Source of the DNA: Acidiferrobacterales bacterium
GTDB lineage: Bacteria; Pseudomonadota; Gammaproteobacteria; Arenicellales; Poriferihabitantaceae
Assembly (NCBI GenBank): GCA_019633985.1
Contig: JAHQWE010000050.1
Span: forward strand, 1-64,000
Length of the DNA stretch: 64,000 bases
Reading direction: 5' to 3'
A program made the position numbers and the translations under genes. Every line of letters starts with the position of its first letter. Positions within the stretch are counted from its first letter, which is position 1. Shown here piece after piece: positions 44,531-54,010 of this stretch. Below the pieces are notes generated by a model. It made no database searches, was not told the DNA's origin, and saw only the letters and a list, made by a program, of their open reading frames with translations.

Positions 44531-45775
44531 CTATGGTGATGTTTCGACCAGCTCTTCCAGCTTTGATCGCAGGTCACTAAATGTTTTACGCATTTCGAAC
44601 TGATCGATCACTTTTGTACGGCCGGCGATACCAAGAGATTTTCTGAAAGCGGGGTCGCAAATCATACGTTCAAGAGCTTTGGCCAATTCTGGGATGTTGC
44701 CAGATGGCACTAATAGACCATTTACTTCGGTTTCAACCAGTTCTGGGATGCCAGAAATAGTCGTGCCGATCACAGGTAAGCCCTGACTTTGAGCTTCCAC
44801 CATGACATTGGGTAGACCATCGCGGTCACCATGACGATCAATACAACTGTTCAATACAAAAAGATCGGATTGCCGGTATTGCTCAAGTACAAACTGTTGC
44901 GACTGGGCGCCATGCCAATGTAATGCGGTATCGATTCCCAATGTGATTGACTGAGCTTTCAGGGTATCGAGTAATGGCCCGCCACCAATATGATGAAACT
45001 CCCAGTGAAGTTGTTCGGGTAGATTGGAGAGTGCTGTCAGTAGATCACCATATCCTTTCTTCTCGACGGCTCGTCCAACGCTCAGTATTTTTACAGGGTC
45101 AGATTCATTCTGTCCGTTATTCTGATTGAACTGCGGAGAAGTGTTCTGAAAGCGATCCAAATCAAGGCCATGGTAGTTAAGAGATATTTTCTCAGGAATC
45201 GAAGTGAGCGTTCGCAGATGAGAAACATTTTTTCTGGTGCAAGTTGTAAGCCATTCGAGATCCGCTAGTTTTTCCTGAATCTCCCAGTCTGGTGAGGTAT
45301 AAATATCCTTAGCATGGGCGGAACAGGCCCAAGGAAGCTTCCGAATCATGGCTGCATAGCGCGCAACTGATGCAGGTGTGTGCAAAAAATGGGCATATAT
45401 CGCGGGAGTATCGGCAGGAAGCTCAGCTGCTAATACCATGGCCTGACCTAAACGTCTGATTCGATTTACTGTACGGTCGCGGAGAAAATCCCGACGGAAA
45501 GTAGACCATACTTGCCTCATTCCTTTTTGCTTTCTCACTTTCAGCCAGCTTTGAATGACTCGCCGTGGTTCCAGGTAGAGGTATTCCGGCAAGTAAACTA
45601 TGCTGGCGGTAATTTCGTCGTTAACCGGGTGGGTTTTTTTATCGGTTGGATGTCTTAAGGAAAACAAGGTGAGATTGAACCCAGATCTTTCTAGGTTTAA
45701 TAGCTCTTGTGCGATAAATGTTTCCGACAAACGCGGGTAACCTTTCAGTACGACAACCAGTTCTGGATTAGGCAT
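44531..45775 (-). CDS. Glycosyltransferase (GT4-like)
   Basis: VVLKGYPRLSETFIAQELLNLERSG, SVGRAVEKKGYGDLL, DGLPNVMVEAQSQGLPVIGTTISGIPELVETEVNGLLV. Confidence 0.88.
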   Translation of the reverse strand: MPNPELVVVLKGYPRLSETFIAQELLNLERSGFNLTLFSLRHPTDKKTHPVNDEITASIVYLPEYLYLEPRRVIQSWLKVRKQKGMRQVWSTFRRDFLRDRTVNRIRRLGQAMVLAAELPADTPAIYAHFLHTPASVARYAAMIRKLPWACSAHAKDIYTSPDWEIQEKLADLEWLTTCTRKNVSHLRTLTSIPEKISLNYHGLDLDRFQNTSPQFNQNNGQNESDPVKILSVGRAVEKKGYGDLLTALSNLPEQLHWEFHHIGGGPLLDTLKAQSITLGIDTALHWHGAQSQQFVLEQYRQSDLFVLNSCIDRHGDRDGLPNVMVEAQSQGLPVIGTTISGIPELVETEVNGLLVPSGNIPELAKALERMICDPAFRKSLGIAGRTKVIDQFEMRKTFSDLRSKLEELVETSP

Positions 45776-45783
45776 TCCGTAAA

Positions 45784-46932
45784 TTACTTATATGGATCAG
45801 CCGCATCTCGCAAGCCGTCACCAAAGAAGTTGAAAGCGAGAATAATCACCACCACAGGTAACACCGGTAAAATCAGCCAGGGGTAAAGCGCAACAACGTT
45901 AATGTTTTGTGCTTCATTCAATAAAACACCCCAGCTGGTGATTGGTGGTCGTAAACCAAGGCCGAGGAAAGACAAAGCGGTTTCGCCCAGTATCATGCCC
46001 GGAATCGACAAGGTTGCTGAGGCGATAATATGGCTTGAAAAACCGGGTAGCAGGTGTTTTTTAATGATCCTGCCCGGAGGGGCACCCATCAGTCTCGCCG
46101 CGGTACAGTAATCCTCTTCTCGTAATGCGAGTAACTTGGAACGTACAGATCGTGCGAGCCCGGTCCAGTCTAGCAGTGCAAGGATGACAGTGATGCCGAA
46201 AAATACCAGCAGCGGACTCCATGTCACAGGCAAAATGGCCGACAGCGCCATCCAAAGGGGAAGTTCGGGGAAAGATCGAATAATTTCAGTCATTCGTTGT
46301 ATCACTGAATCTACCCAGCCACCGTAGTAACCGGCAAGGCCGCCGAAGAGTAGACCAAGGAAAAGGCTGACTACAATTCCGCCGAGACCGATTAGTAGTG
46401 AGATTCGCGCTCCGTAAACGATCCTGGAAAACATGTCTCTACCAAGACGATCGGTACCAAACAGAAACAGTGTCTTGCCTTCTGCGGGGCAGAAAAAATG
46501 GAAATCAGCTTTAACCAGACCCCAGAACTCATAGCTGTCACCGCTGCAAAAGAAACGAATTTTTTCGACTTTTTCCGGATTGGGCGTGTACTCGCGCTTC
46601 AAGTTGTCCATATTAAGGTGGTAATCATTGCCGTACACGAACGGCCCGATGAATTCACCTTCATGAAAAAAATGCAGACGCTGAGGAGGAGAGTAAATAT
46701 GGTCAGTATGTCGAGACTGATAGTTATAGGGTGAAATAAACTCGGAGATTAACGTGCTTCCATACATAAGAAGCAAAATTATCCCAGACCAGACCGCGAG
46801 TTTGTGGCGTTTCAGTTTCCACCAGATCAGCTTTTTCCGAGACGCGAGGAAAAATTTCTCCTGTCCTTCGCTCAGCTTTTCAATAGATTGCGGATCGAAT
46901 GGCGCTTCAGAAACGTAATGATCATCCCTCAT
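45784..46932 (-). CDS. ABC transporter permease, OppC family, with a long insert after TM1
   Basis: FGTDRLGRDMFSRIVYGARISLLIG, EEDYCTAARLMGAPPGRIIKKHLLP, GDGLRDAADPYK; insert YSPPQRLHFFHEGEFIGPFVYG...FFCPAEGKTLFL. Confidence 0.93.
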   Translation of the reverse strand: MRDDHYVSEAPFDPQSIEKLSEGQEKFFLASRKKLIWWKLKRHKLAVWSGIILLLMYGSTLISEFISPYNYQSRHTDHIYSPPQRLHFFHEGEFIGPFVYGNDYHLNMDNLKREYTPNPEKVEKIRFFCSGDSYEFWGLVKADFHFFCPAEGKTLFLFGTDRLGRDMFSRIVYGARISLLIGLGGIVVSLFLGLLFGGLAGYYGGWVDSVIQRMTEIIRSFPELPLWMALSAILPVTWSPLLVFFGITVILALLDWTGLARSVRSKLLALREEDYCTAARLMGAPPGRIIKKHLLPGFSSHIIASATLSIPGMILGETALSFLGLGLRPPITSWGVLLNEAQNINVVALYPWLILPVLPVVVIILAFNFFGDGLRDAADPYK

Positions 46933-47927
46933 TTTGCCATCTCCCCCTGGAGTCGAATTCTGGGATCAAGCCAGGCTAAAAGCAGGTCAGATATCAGCAT
47001 GCCGACTACTGTCAGCATGGCGAGGAACATTAAAAACGACCCAGCCAGGTACATATCCTGGCTTTGCAGGGCGCTTAACAACATGGGGCCAGTAGTGGGC
47101 AGTGACAGAACGATGGCCACGACTTCAGCGCCTGAAATCACGCTGGGTAACAGACTGCCAATGTCGGCGATAAAAAAGTTGAGAGACATACGTAAAGGAT
47201 ATTTACGTAGGAGCTTTCCAGGCGGCAGACCCTTTGCCTTGCCGGTGAGTACATACTGTTTCTCAAGCTCGTCCAGTAAATTGGCACGTAATCTTCGAAT
47301 CATACCGGCAGTTCCCGAAGTGCCGATCACGACTACCGGAATCCAGAGATGCTCCAGAACCGATTGAAACTTACCCCAGCTCCAGGGTTGATCGAGGTAT
47401 TCGGGTTCCATCAATCCGCCAATGGACGTGCCGAACCAGATATTGGCCAGATACAGCATCACCAGCGCGAGTAAAAAGTTAGGTGTGGCCAGGCCAATAA
47501 AACCGAGTAGCGACAATCCATAATCTCCCCAGCTGTATTGGTGCGTTGCAGAATAGATGCCAATGGGGAAGGCAATTAACCAGGTGAAAACAATCGTGAT
47601 GACAGACACCATTATGGTTAGCCAAATACGATCACCAATTACTTCCCGAACAGGTAAATCAAATTCAAAGGAGTAACCAAAGTTACCGACGACAAATCCT
47701 TTGACCCAATTGAAATACTGCACGATGAATGGCTGATCAAGACCGTACTCGGCACGAAGAAAGGCAATCTTGTCTGGGTCGACAGATTCACCCTGGCTTT
47801 CCAGTTCAGCGATATAAGTCTCGAGATAATCACCCGGTGGAAGTTGAATGATGACGAAAACAATGAAGCTGATCACCAACAATGTTGGGATCATCATCAA
47901 CAAACGTTTCAGTACATAACCGATCAT
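46929..47927 (-). CDS. ABC transporter permease, OppB family
   Basis: MIGYVLKRLLMMIPTLLVISFIVFVIIQLPPGDYLE; EKQYVLTGKAKGLPPGKLLRKYPLR. Confidence 0.93.
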   Translation of the reverse strand: MIGYVLKRLLMMIPTLLVISFIVFVIIQLPPGDYLETYIAELESQGESVDPDKIAFLRAEYGLDQPFIVQYFNWVKGFVVGNFGYSFEFDLPVREVIGDRIWLTIMVSVITIVFTWLIAFPIGIYSATHQYSWGDYGLSLLGFIGLATPNFLLALVMLYLANIWFGTSIGGLMEPEYLDQPWSWGKFQSVLEHLWIPVVVIGTSGTAGMIRRLRANLLDELEKQYVLTGKAKGLPPGKLLRKYPLRMSLNFFIADIGSLLPSVISGAEVVAIVLSLPTTGPMLLSALQSQDMYLAGSFLMFLAMLTVVGMLISDLLLAWLDPRIRLQGEMAK

Positions 47928-49819
47928 TCGAACCAGAAAGTATCAGGCCGATAGACACCAAAGAAAGCGGTGGGGGTCCAACTGTACAAGCCCTCCTTCG
48001 GTACGTTGCGCAGATGATTATTGACTACCACCGGTTGGGGGACGCCACAGATTAATCCGATGCTAAAAACCTCCTCGCTGTAAATTTTTAGCATTTTGTG
48101 CCAGATTGCTTCGCGCTCTTCCAAGCCCTCTGACTTACTCCACTGGTAGTAAAGAGCCAGGAGCTCTTGCGCTTCCTTTATATCAGGCGCCTCTCCGACT
48201 TTTTTCCTGGTCTGAAAATATTGTCCCCACTTTGGCCACTGTAACTGCGTCTGATCAATAGGTGCGAACTCCCCCGGGCTCATATTCCCTGTCGGCATAC
48301 CGTTGTCGATGCCGTTAAACATGGCCATCATGGCGTCACCAGAAAAAACCCGTTCTCTAAACACTTCTCTTTGCGATGCTTTTACATAAAGCATGATGCC
48401 GAGCTTGCGCCAGCTCTCACCGATCAACTCAAGAATATCGGTTTCTTCAGTCCCCTCGCCAGCAGTGTGCAAGATGATTTCAAGCGGTTCGCCATTCTTC
48501 ATCAAGCGAATGCCTCGATTGTCCCGTTGATTGAGACCCAGCGCGTCCAACATCTCGTTGGCAGTATCCAGATCAAAATAGCTCCAACTACTTTGATACG
48601 CATTGGTATGCAGATTGCACCCGGGTAACACGGTGTTACCAGTTGCTTCTGCGAGCCCAAAATAGATCACCTGATTAATCTCGTGTCGATTGATACCAAT
48701 CGACAACGCATGCCGAAATTCGCGTTGGCGAACCAGCTCGCGCCAGATCGGGTTGTTGCTGTTCAGGTTGGGGTATAAGGCATACTGAGATCCCGCACCG
48801 TTTTGCCAAAGGCGCAAGGTATAGTCGCCGCGTTCCTCACCGCCTTTTAAAAAAGTGTAGTTATCCAGCCGAATGTACCTGCCTTGCAGATCAGCCTCTC
48901 CCGCGCCAGCTTTCGCGGCAACCAAACTCGAGCTTGTAATTTGCATTGATACAGTGTCGATATAGGGGAGCTGCAGACCATTGGTATCAACACGATGAAA
49001 ATAAGGGTTGCGTTTGAACACATAGCGTTCAGCGGGCGGTTTAGTGCTGTTTACCCAGGGCTGCAAGATAGGTAACGCAGGATTGTCATTCTTATAAGGG
49101 TGATTTCGGCGGTGGTGCAAACCTGCCCAGTTTCGGGTGCCAGCCTCTTCAACTTTGGCAGCGATCACCTCTGGATCGTTATAGCGAGCGTGAAATTGTT
49201 GCAGATAGTGACCGGGGGCGTATAAATACAATGGTCGAGGTGCAGCTAGCGCGGGCAACAAAAACGGGTTGGGCACATCCCATTCGTATCGAATAGTTTG
49301 ATCGTCAATTACTGTAAAAACTGGAGGCTGTCCATCCACGACCAGTTCGCGGGGTAAACCGAACGGATGCAGTTCTTCATTGTTGAGAACATCTTCCCAA
49401 TAATAGCGAAATGCCTCGCTGGTGAACGGTTCGCCGTCTGACCAGCGGTGACCCTTGCGTAATGTAAAGGTGAATACCCTGCCATCTTTAACATCGAAAT
49501 CCAGCAAGATATCTGGCTTCATCTCGAGATCTTGATCGAAGGCAACAAGCCTCGCATAGGAGTAGACCGTCATTAGCCGAATATCTTTCTTTTTGCCCAT
49601 CAGCAGTCGCAAGGTGCCGCCGTATCTACCGGGGGTGCGTTCCCCTTCCAAGGTCACAACACTCGGCTCCGAAGGCAGTCTTTCCGACACGGGAGGGAGC
49701 TGTTTCTCCGCGACCAACTCCTTCAAGCTATCCGGTTCGCTATACGCCCATGACGAAGGCGCGATTCCAAGTATCGCAATTGAGATTAAAAGAATATTGA
49801 GGCGGATCAATTTATTCAT
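47924..49819 (-). CDS. ABC transporter substrate-binding protein, OppA/SBP_bac_5 family
   Basis: Signal peptide; GRYGGTLRLLMGKKKDIR, TFTLRKGHRWSDGEPFTSEAFRYYWEDVL; 631 aa. Confidence 0.92.
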   Translation of the reverse strand: MNKLIRLNILLISIAILGIAPSSWAYSEPDSLKELVAEKQLPPVSERLPSEPSVVTLEGERTPGRYGGTLRLLMGKKKDIRLMTVYSYARLVAFDQDLEMKPDILLDFDVKDGRVFTFTLRKGHRWSDGEPFTSEAFRYYWEDVLNNEELHPFGLPRELVVDGQPPVFTVIDDQTIRYEWDVPNPFLLPALAAPRPLYLYAPGHYLQQFHARYNDPEVIAAKVEEAGTRNWAGLHHRRNHPYKNDNPALPILQPWVNSTKPPAERYVFKRNPYFHRVDTNGLQLPYIDTVSMQITSSSLVAAKAGAGEADLQGRYIRLDNYTFLKGGEERGDYTLRLWQNGAGSQYALYPNLNSNNPIWRELVRQREFRHALSIGINRHEINQVIYFGLAEATGNTVLPGCNLHTNAYQSSWSYFDLDTANEMLDALGLNQRDNRGIRLMKNGEPLEIILHTAGEGTEETDILELIGESWRKLGIMLYVKASQREVFRERVFSGDAMMAMFNGIDNGMPTGNMSPGEFAPIDQTQLQWPKWGQYFQTRKKVGEAPDIKEAQELLALYYQWSKSEGLEEREAIWHKMLKIYSEEVFSIGLICGVPQPVVVNNHLRNVPKEGLYSWTPTAFFGVYRPDTFWFE

Positions 49820-51714
49820 CGAGCACTCGTATCGATTTGCTGTCGCACAAAATGCTCAGGAGCAGTTTCCAGCATTGCACTGCTGACATGGGCTGCAACA
49901 GAAAATTGTTCAGGCCAGTTTTGCTCATCCTGAGTGTCTGCGAGTTCGTCAAACGCCAAAGGCCTTGCGAGGTCAGCCACCGGTACTGCCTTGAGTAAAC
50001 TTTGTGTATACGGGTGGACTGCCTGATCAAAAAGATTTTCGCTTGGCGCAACTTCTACCAGTTTGCCGCGGTACATGACTGCAACGCGATCAGAAATATA
50101 GTCGACCACAGCAAGATTATGCGAGATAAACAGATAGCTTAATCCTAGCTCCTGCTGCAGATCCCGCATCAGGTTTAACACCTGAGCCTGAATGGACACA
50201 TCCAGTGCAGAAACAGGCTCATCACAGATCAATAGATCAGGTTGCAAAGCAAGCGCTCGAGCAATACCTATGCGTTGTCGTTGTCCGCCGCTAAAGCTAT
50301 GGGGATAGCGTCTCAGATATCTTGGATCAAGACCCACCAGGCGCATCAGTTCTTTGCACATCTCAACCTGGTAATCCTGCCCTCCCAAATTGTGGATGAC
50401 CATTGGTTCACGCAAAATATCGAATACCGTCATACTTGGATTCAGTGAACCCACGGGGTCTTGAAACATGTACTGCACTCTGCATCGGTATTCAAATAGT
50501 GCCTCTTCCTCAAGCTCCTCAACTTTCAGTGACTGGCTTCGATCGTGGAACAGGATCGAGCCGCTGTCGGGGCTCATTGCCCGAGCGACCAGTTTGCCGA
50601 GAGTCGATTTGCCACTGCCACTCTCTCCCACAAGACCCAGGCATTCACCGCGTTTGATGGTTAGGCTGACATCATCAACAGCAACCACAGGTGGAGCGGT
50701 TTGGTTTAGCGACCAAGCGCTGGCTCGCGCGCCAAAAGTTTTACGTAGCTGATGAATTTCCAGTATGTTTTTGGATGTACCCTGGGATGAGGTTGCTTGA
50801 TTTTTTTGCCTGCGCTGCAGAAATTCCCCAACTTCTGCATGTACTTCGCGCACTGGCGTTAGTCGAGGCTGTTTTCCGACATCTATTCGAGGCACTGCCC
50901 TGAGTAATGCTCTGGTGTATTCGTGGCCGGGCGCATTAAATATCTGTTCCGCCGAGCCACTCTCCATCACGTCCCCCCGATAAACCACAACCACCCTATC
51001 GGCAACATTTGCGACAACGCCGAGATCATGGGTAATCATGAGTACCGCCATGTCCATTTTTTTCTGAAGCTCGCGAATCAGCTTCAAGATCTGCGCCTGA
51101 ATGGTTACGTCAAGCGCGGTTGTGGGCTCATCGGCAATCAGCAGGGCGGGGTGGCAGATGAGCGCCATCGCAATCATGGCGCGTTGACGCATGCCGCCAG
51201 ACAGTTCAAAAGGGTAGGCTTTAAAGGTGCGTTGGGGGTCATGAAAGCCCACTAGCTCCAGCATCTCCAAACAAGTTTTTTTGCCCTCTTTAGCAGACAT
51301 CTGGCGGTGGAGATGAAGCGCTTCTGAAACTTGGTCGCCCACGGTATGCAGCGGCGACAGAGACACCATGGGTTCCTGAAAGATCATGGAGATATTGCCA
51401 CCTCGATGCCCCCGCATTTCGGCGCCATCCGGATGTAAAGCTAGCAGGTCGATTTGTTCTCCCGGCCTTTCCGAGAAAAGGATTCTGCCGTTAAAGGGGT
51501 CTGCGATATCGGGCAAAATACCCATAATCGTTCTGGCAATCACCGATTTGCCAGAACCTGACTCTCCTACCAAAGCAACTGTCTCTCCTCGATCAATATC
51601 GAACGATACTCCGCGAATGATATCTACCAGGCTGTCGTGAATCCGAAACTGTACGCGAAGGTTTTGAACAGATAGGAGGGGCGTGTCAACTTTTGATGGT
51701 GTTGCGCTGTTCAT
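49816..51714 (-). CDS. ABC transporter ATP-binding protein, fused OppD-OppF (two NBDs)
   Basis: Two Walker A motifs (GESGSGKSVIART; GESGSGKSTLGKL), two signature motifs (LSGGMRQRAMIAMAL; FSGGQRQRIGIARAL). Confidence 0.95.
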   Translation of the reverse strand: MNSATPSKVDTPLLSVQNLRVQFRIHDSLVDIIRGVSFDIDRGETVALVGESGSGKSVIARTIMGILPDIADPFNGRILFSERPGEQIDLLALHPDGAEMRGHRGGNISMIFQEPMVSLSPLHTVGDQVSEALHLHRQMSAKEGKKTCLEMLELVGFHDPQRTFKAYPFELSGGMRQRAMIAMALICHPALLIADEPTTALDVTIQAQILKLIRELQKKMDMAVLMITHDLGVVANVADRVVVVYRGDVMESGSAEQIFNAPGHEYTRALLRAVPRIDVGKQPRLTPVREVHAEVGEFLQRRQKNQATSSQGTSKNILEIHQLRKTFGARASAWSLNQTAPPVVAVDDVSLTIKRGECLGLVGESGSGKSTLGKLVARAMSPDSGSILFHDRSQSLKVEELEEEALFEYRCRVQYMFQDPVGSLNPSMTVFDILREPMVIHNLGGQDYQVEMCKELMRLVGLDPRYLRRYPHSFSGGQRQRIGIARALALQPDLLICDEPVSALDVSIQAQVLNLMRDLQQELGLSYLFISHNLAVVDYISDRVAVMYRGKLVEVAPSENLFDQAVHPYTQSLLKAVPVADLARPLAFDELADTQDEQNWPEQFSVAAHVSSAMLETAPEHFVRQQIDTSAR

Positions 51715-51726
51715 CCTTTTCTACCC

Positions 51727-52419
51727 CTAAGTATTGGAGTAGTTGTACCTCAGCTCTTCATCGCCGTTCACCTGGGCATGAAAAGACACAATGATGCGAT
51801 CTTTCTCACCATTGTATGGAAATACCATGTGTTTGAGATGGGAGGGAAACACAACTAGCTTTCCATCTTCAGGATATGAATCGAAAGTATGGCTCTGCAA
51901 ATAAAAATTGCCTAAATCTCCGTGTCCACCGGCTTGATATTCCATATGTGGGCCGTAGAAGCGAGTAATGCCATTGGGTTGACCATTGTTTCCGAGATCA
52001 TTTGGACCGGTACTACTGTTGCCAGATTGTACATAGTACACCCCCGACCAGGAGCAGTTACCATGGACGTGGGTCTCATGAAATGCATAGTGATTGCTGA
52101 CCTGAAACCAGAGTCCGGTAATGTGAATATTGATCGACTGCCCCTTACTCCAGAAGGTACCATTTGTTTCCGCGGCCACTTCGTAGACGTTATCCATAAT
52201 GAATTGATTCAACGCCTGCATTGCCGGGTTGCTGGTGTTCACCGAAAAATTATCCGGGCTGGCATACACCTTCGATTCAATACCACCATGTTGCTTTCGA
52301 TAGGTGTCAAAGTAGCGAATCAATTCTGGATTCACTTGCTGATATTTACCGAATTTGCGACTGAGGATAGTGACTGGCCAGAGTTGCAGGAGGTGATTTT
52401 TATTGGATTTAGTTTTCAC
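51727..52419 (-). CDS. Putative 2OG-Fe(II) oxygenase-like protein (TIGR02466-like)
   Basis: FHETHVHGNCSWSGVYYVQ ... GKLVVFPSHLKHMVFPYNGEKDRIIVSFHAQV: HxH...H-x-R-like jelly-roll pattern. Confidence 0.7.
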   Translation of the reverse strand: MKTKSNKNHLLQLWPVTILSRKFGKYQQVNPELIRYFDTYRKQHGGIESKVYASPDNFSVNTSNPAMQALNQFIMDNVYEVAAETNGTFWSKGQSINIHITGLWFQVSNHYAFHETHVHGNCSWSGVYYVQSGNSSTGPNDLGNNGQPNGITRFYGPHMEYQAGGHGDLGNFYLQSHTFDSYPEDGKLVVFPSHLKHMVFPYNGEKDRIIVSFHAQVNGDEELRYNYSNT

Positions 52420-52506
52420 CGGAAATACGCGAGATAACGATTAGCGAACTCACGTGATTGTAAAGCAAATCGCAGGTTCAATTTCGACAAGTTCTCAGTT
52501 TAGAAA

Positions 52507-53889
52507 TTACTGACGATTAATGAACTTCTGCAATTCGCCGAGGTCGTTGGCTAGATCGAAAGCACGTTCTTCACCGTCCATTATGTGCTTCACTCTGTCG
52601 GGCATTTCTACTGAAACACCGCAGCTCTGTGAGACCGCTTGTGCAAATTTGGCCGCGTGTGCGGTTCCCAGCACAACCGTTGGGGTTCCCGTTTCAGCAT
52701 GTCGCCTTGCCGCTGCAACCCCAATCACCGAGTGGGGATCCATCACTTCACCACAGGATTGGTATACGCGTTGAATCTCCTTCTCGGTTTCCCGATCATC
52801 CAATCGGTGGGCTGCGAACAATTGCAGCGCATTTTGCAGTTCGCTAGAGGCGATACTGAATTCGCCTTTTTCAGCAAACGTTTCCATCATCGCTCGAATT
52901 CTATCCGCATCCCGGCCCATCAACTCAAACAGGTAGCGTTCAAAGTTGCTGGAAATCTGGATATCCATGCTGGGAGATAGTGTGGACTTAACACCAAGCT
53001 GTTGCATTTTTCCGCTATCGAAAAAACGTGTCAGAATATCGTTGCTGTTGGACCCGATAATGAGCTTTTCAATTGGCAGCCCCATTTTTTTAGCAACATA
53101 TCCGGCTAGTACGTTACCAAAGTTGCCGGTAGGTACCGAAAAATTTACCGCCCGGTCCGGCGCACCAAGCTCCAGTGCAGCGCGGAAATAGTAGACAACC
53201 TGAGCGGCGATTCGTGACCAGTTAATGGAGTTGACTGCCGATAAATTATGTTTCTCGCGAAAGGGTGCATCATTGAACATGGCTTTGACCAAATTCTGAC
53301 AGTCATCGAATGTGCCTTGAATAGCCAAGTTATGGATATTGTCTTCCAGCACCGTTGTCATCTGACGCCTTTGCACTTCGGAGACTTTCCCTTTCGGGTG
53401 CAGCATGTAAAGTTCTACCGCATCCAATCCTCGTATTGCCTCAATCGCAGCGGAGCCGGTATCTCCGGATGTCGCGCCCACAATAGTGCAGGTTTCGCCT
53501 CGCTCGGTCAGCAATTGATTAAACAATTGCCCAAGATACTGAAGAGCAAAATCCTTAAATGCGAGGGTCGGACCATGAAACAGTTCCATAACGTAGAGCG
53601 CGCTATCAAGTTGTTTCAGCGGTGCAATCGCCGCGTGGCCAAAATTTTGATAAGCCCTGGAAGTTAATTTCGCTAATGTGGATTTGGACACATCCTCACC
53701 ACTGAAGAGCGAAAGGATTTCAGTTGCCAAATCAGCATAATCGAGCGAGCGCCAGTTGCGCATTTGCTCATTTGAGACACTTGGCCAGTGGGATGGGAGA
53801 TAGAGTCCGCCGTCGTTTGCGAGGCCGGCGAGTGTGACGTCTGCGTAGCCAAGTGTCGGGGCTCTGCCCCGTGTGCTGATGTATTGCAA
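52507..53889 (-). CDS. thrC: Threonine synthase
   Basis: MQYISTRGRAPTLGYADVTLAGLANDGGLYLP, HGPTLAFKDFALQYLGQLF, GATSGDTGSAAIEA. Confidence 0.97.
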   Translation of the reverse strand: MQYISTRGRAPTLGYADVTLAGLANDGGLYLPSHWPSVSNEQMRNWRSLDYADLATEILSLFSGEDVSKSTLAKLTSRAYQNFGHAAIAPLKQLDSALYVMELFHGPTLAFKDFALQYLGQLFNQLLTERGETCTIVGATSGDTGSAAIEAIRGLDAVELYMLHPKGKVSEVQRRQMTTVLEDNIHNLAIQGTFDDCQNLVKAMFNDAPFREKHNLSAVNSINWSRIAAQVVYYFRAALELGAPDRAVNFSVPTGNFGNVLAGYVAKKMGLPIEKLIIGSNSNDILTRFFDSGKMQQLGVKSTLSPSMDIQISSNFERYLFELMGRDADRIRAMMETFAEKGEFSIASSELQNALQLFAAHRLDDRETEKEIQRVYQSCGEVMDPHSVIGVAAARRHAETGTPTVVLGTAHAAKFAQAVSQSCGVSVEMPDRVKHIMDGEERAFDLANDLGELQKFINRQ

Positions 53890-54010
53890 GGTTTTCGGTC
53901 AGGGATAAAAACAGCCGGAGTTTATCATCGCCGGTTGTGATCAGAATATCTGACCGGCCATTCTAGGCATAAAAGCATCAAAGCAACGCGCTTCCTAATC
54001 TGATTTTAGA

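Noticed and set aside
46804-47367. 187-aa plus-strand ORF
   Set aside because: Antisense to the oppC/oppB junction; no recognisable domain.
51922-52437. 171-aa plus-strand ORF
   Set aside because: Antisense to the 2OG oxygenase-like gene, which fits the operon strand and carries catalytic-type motifs.
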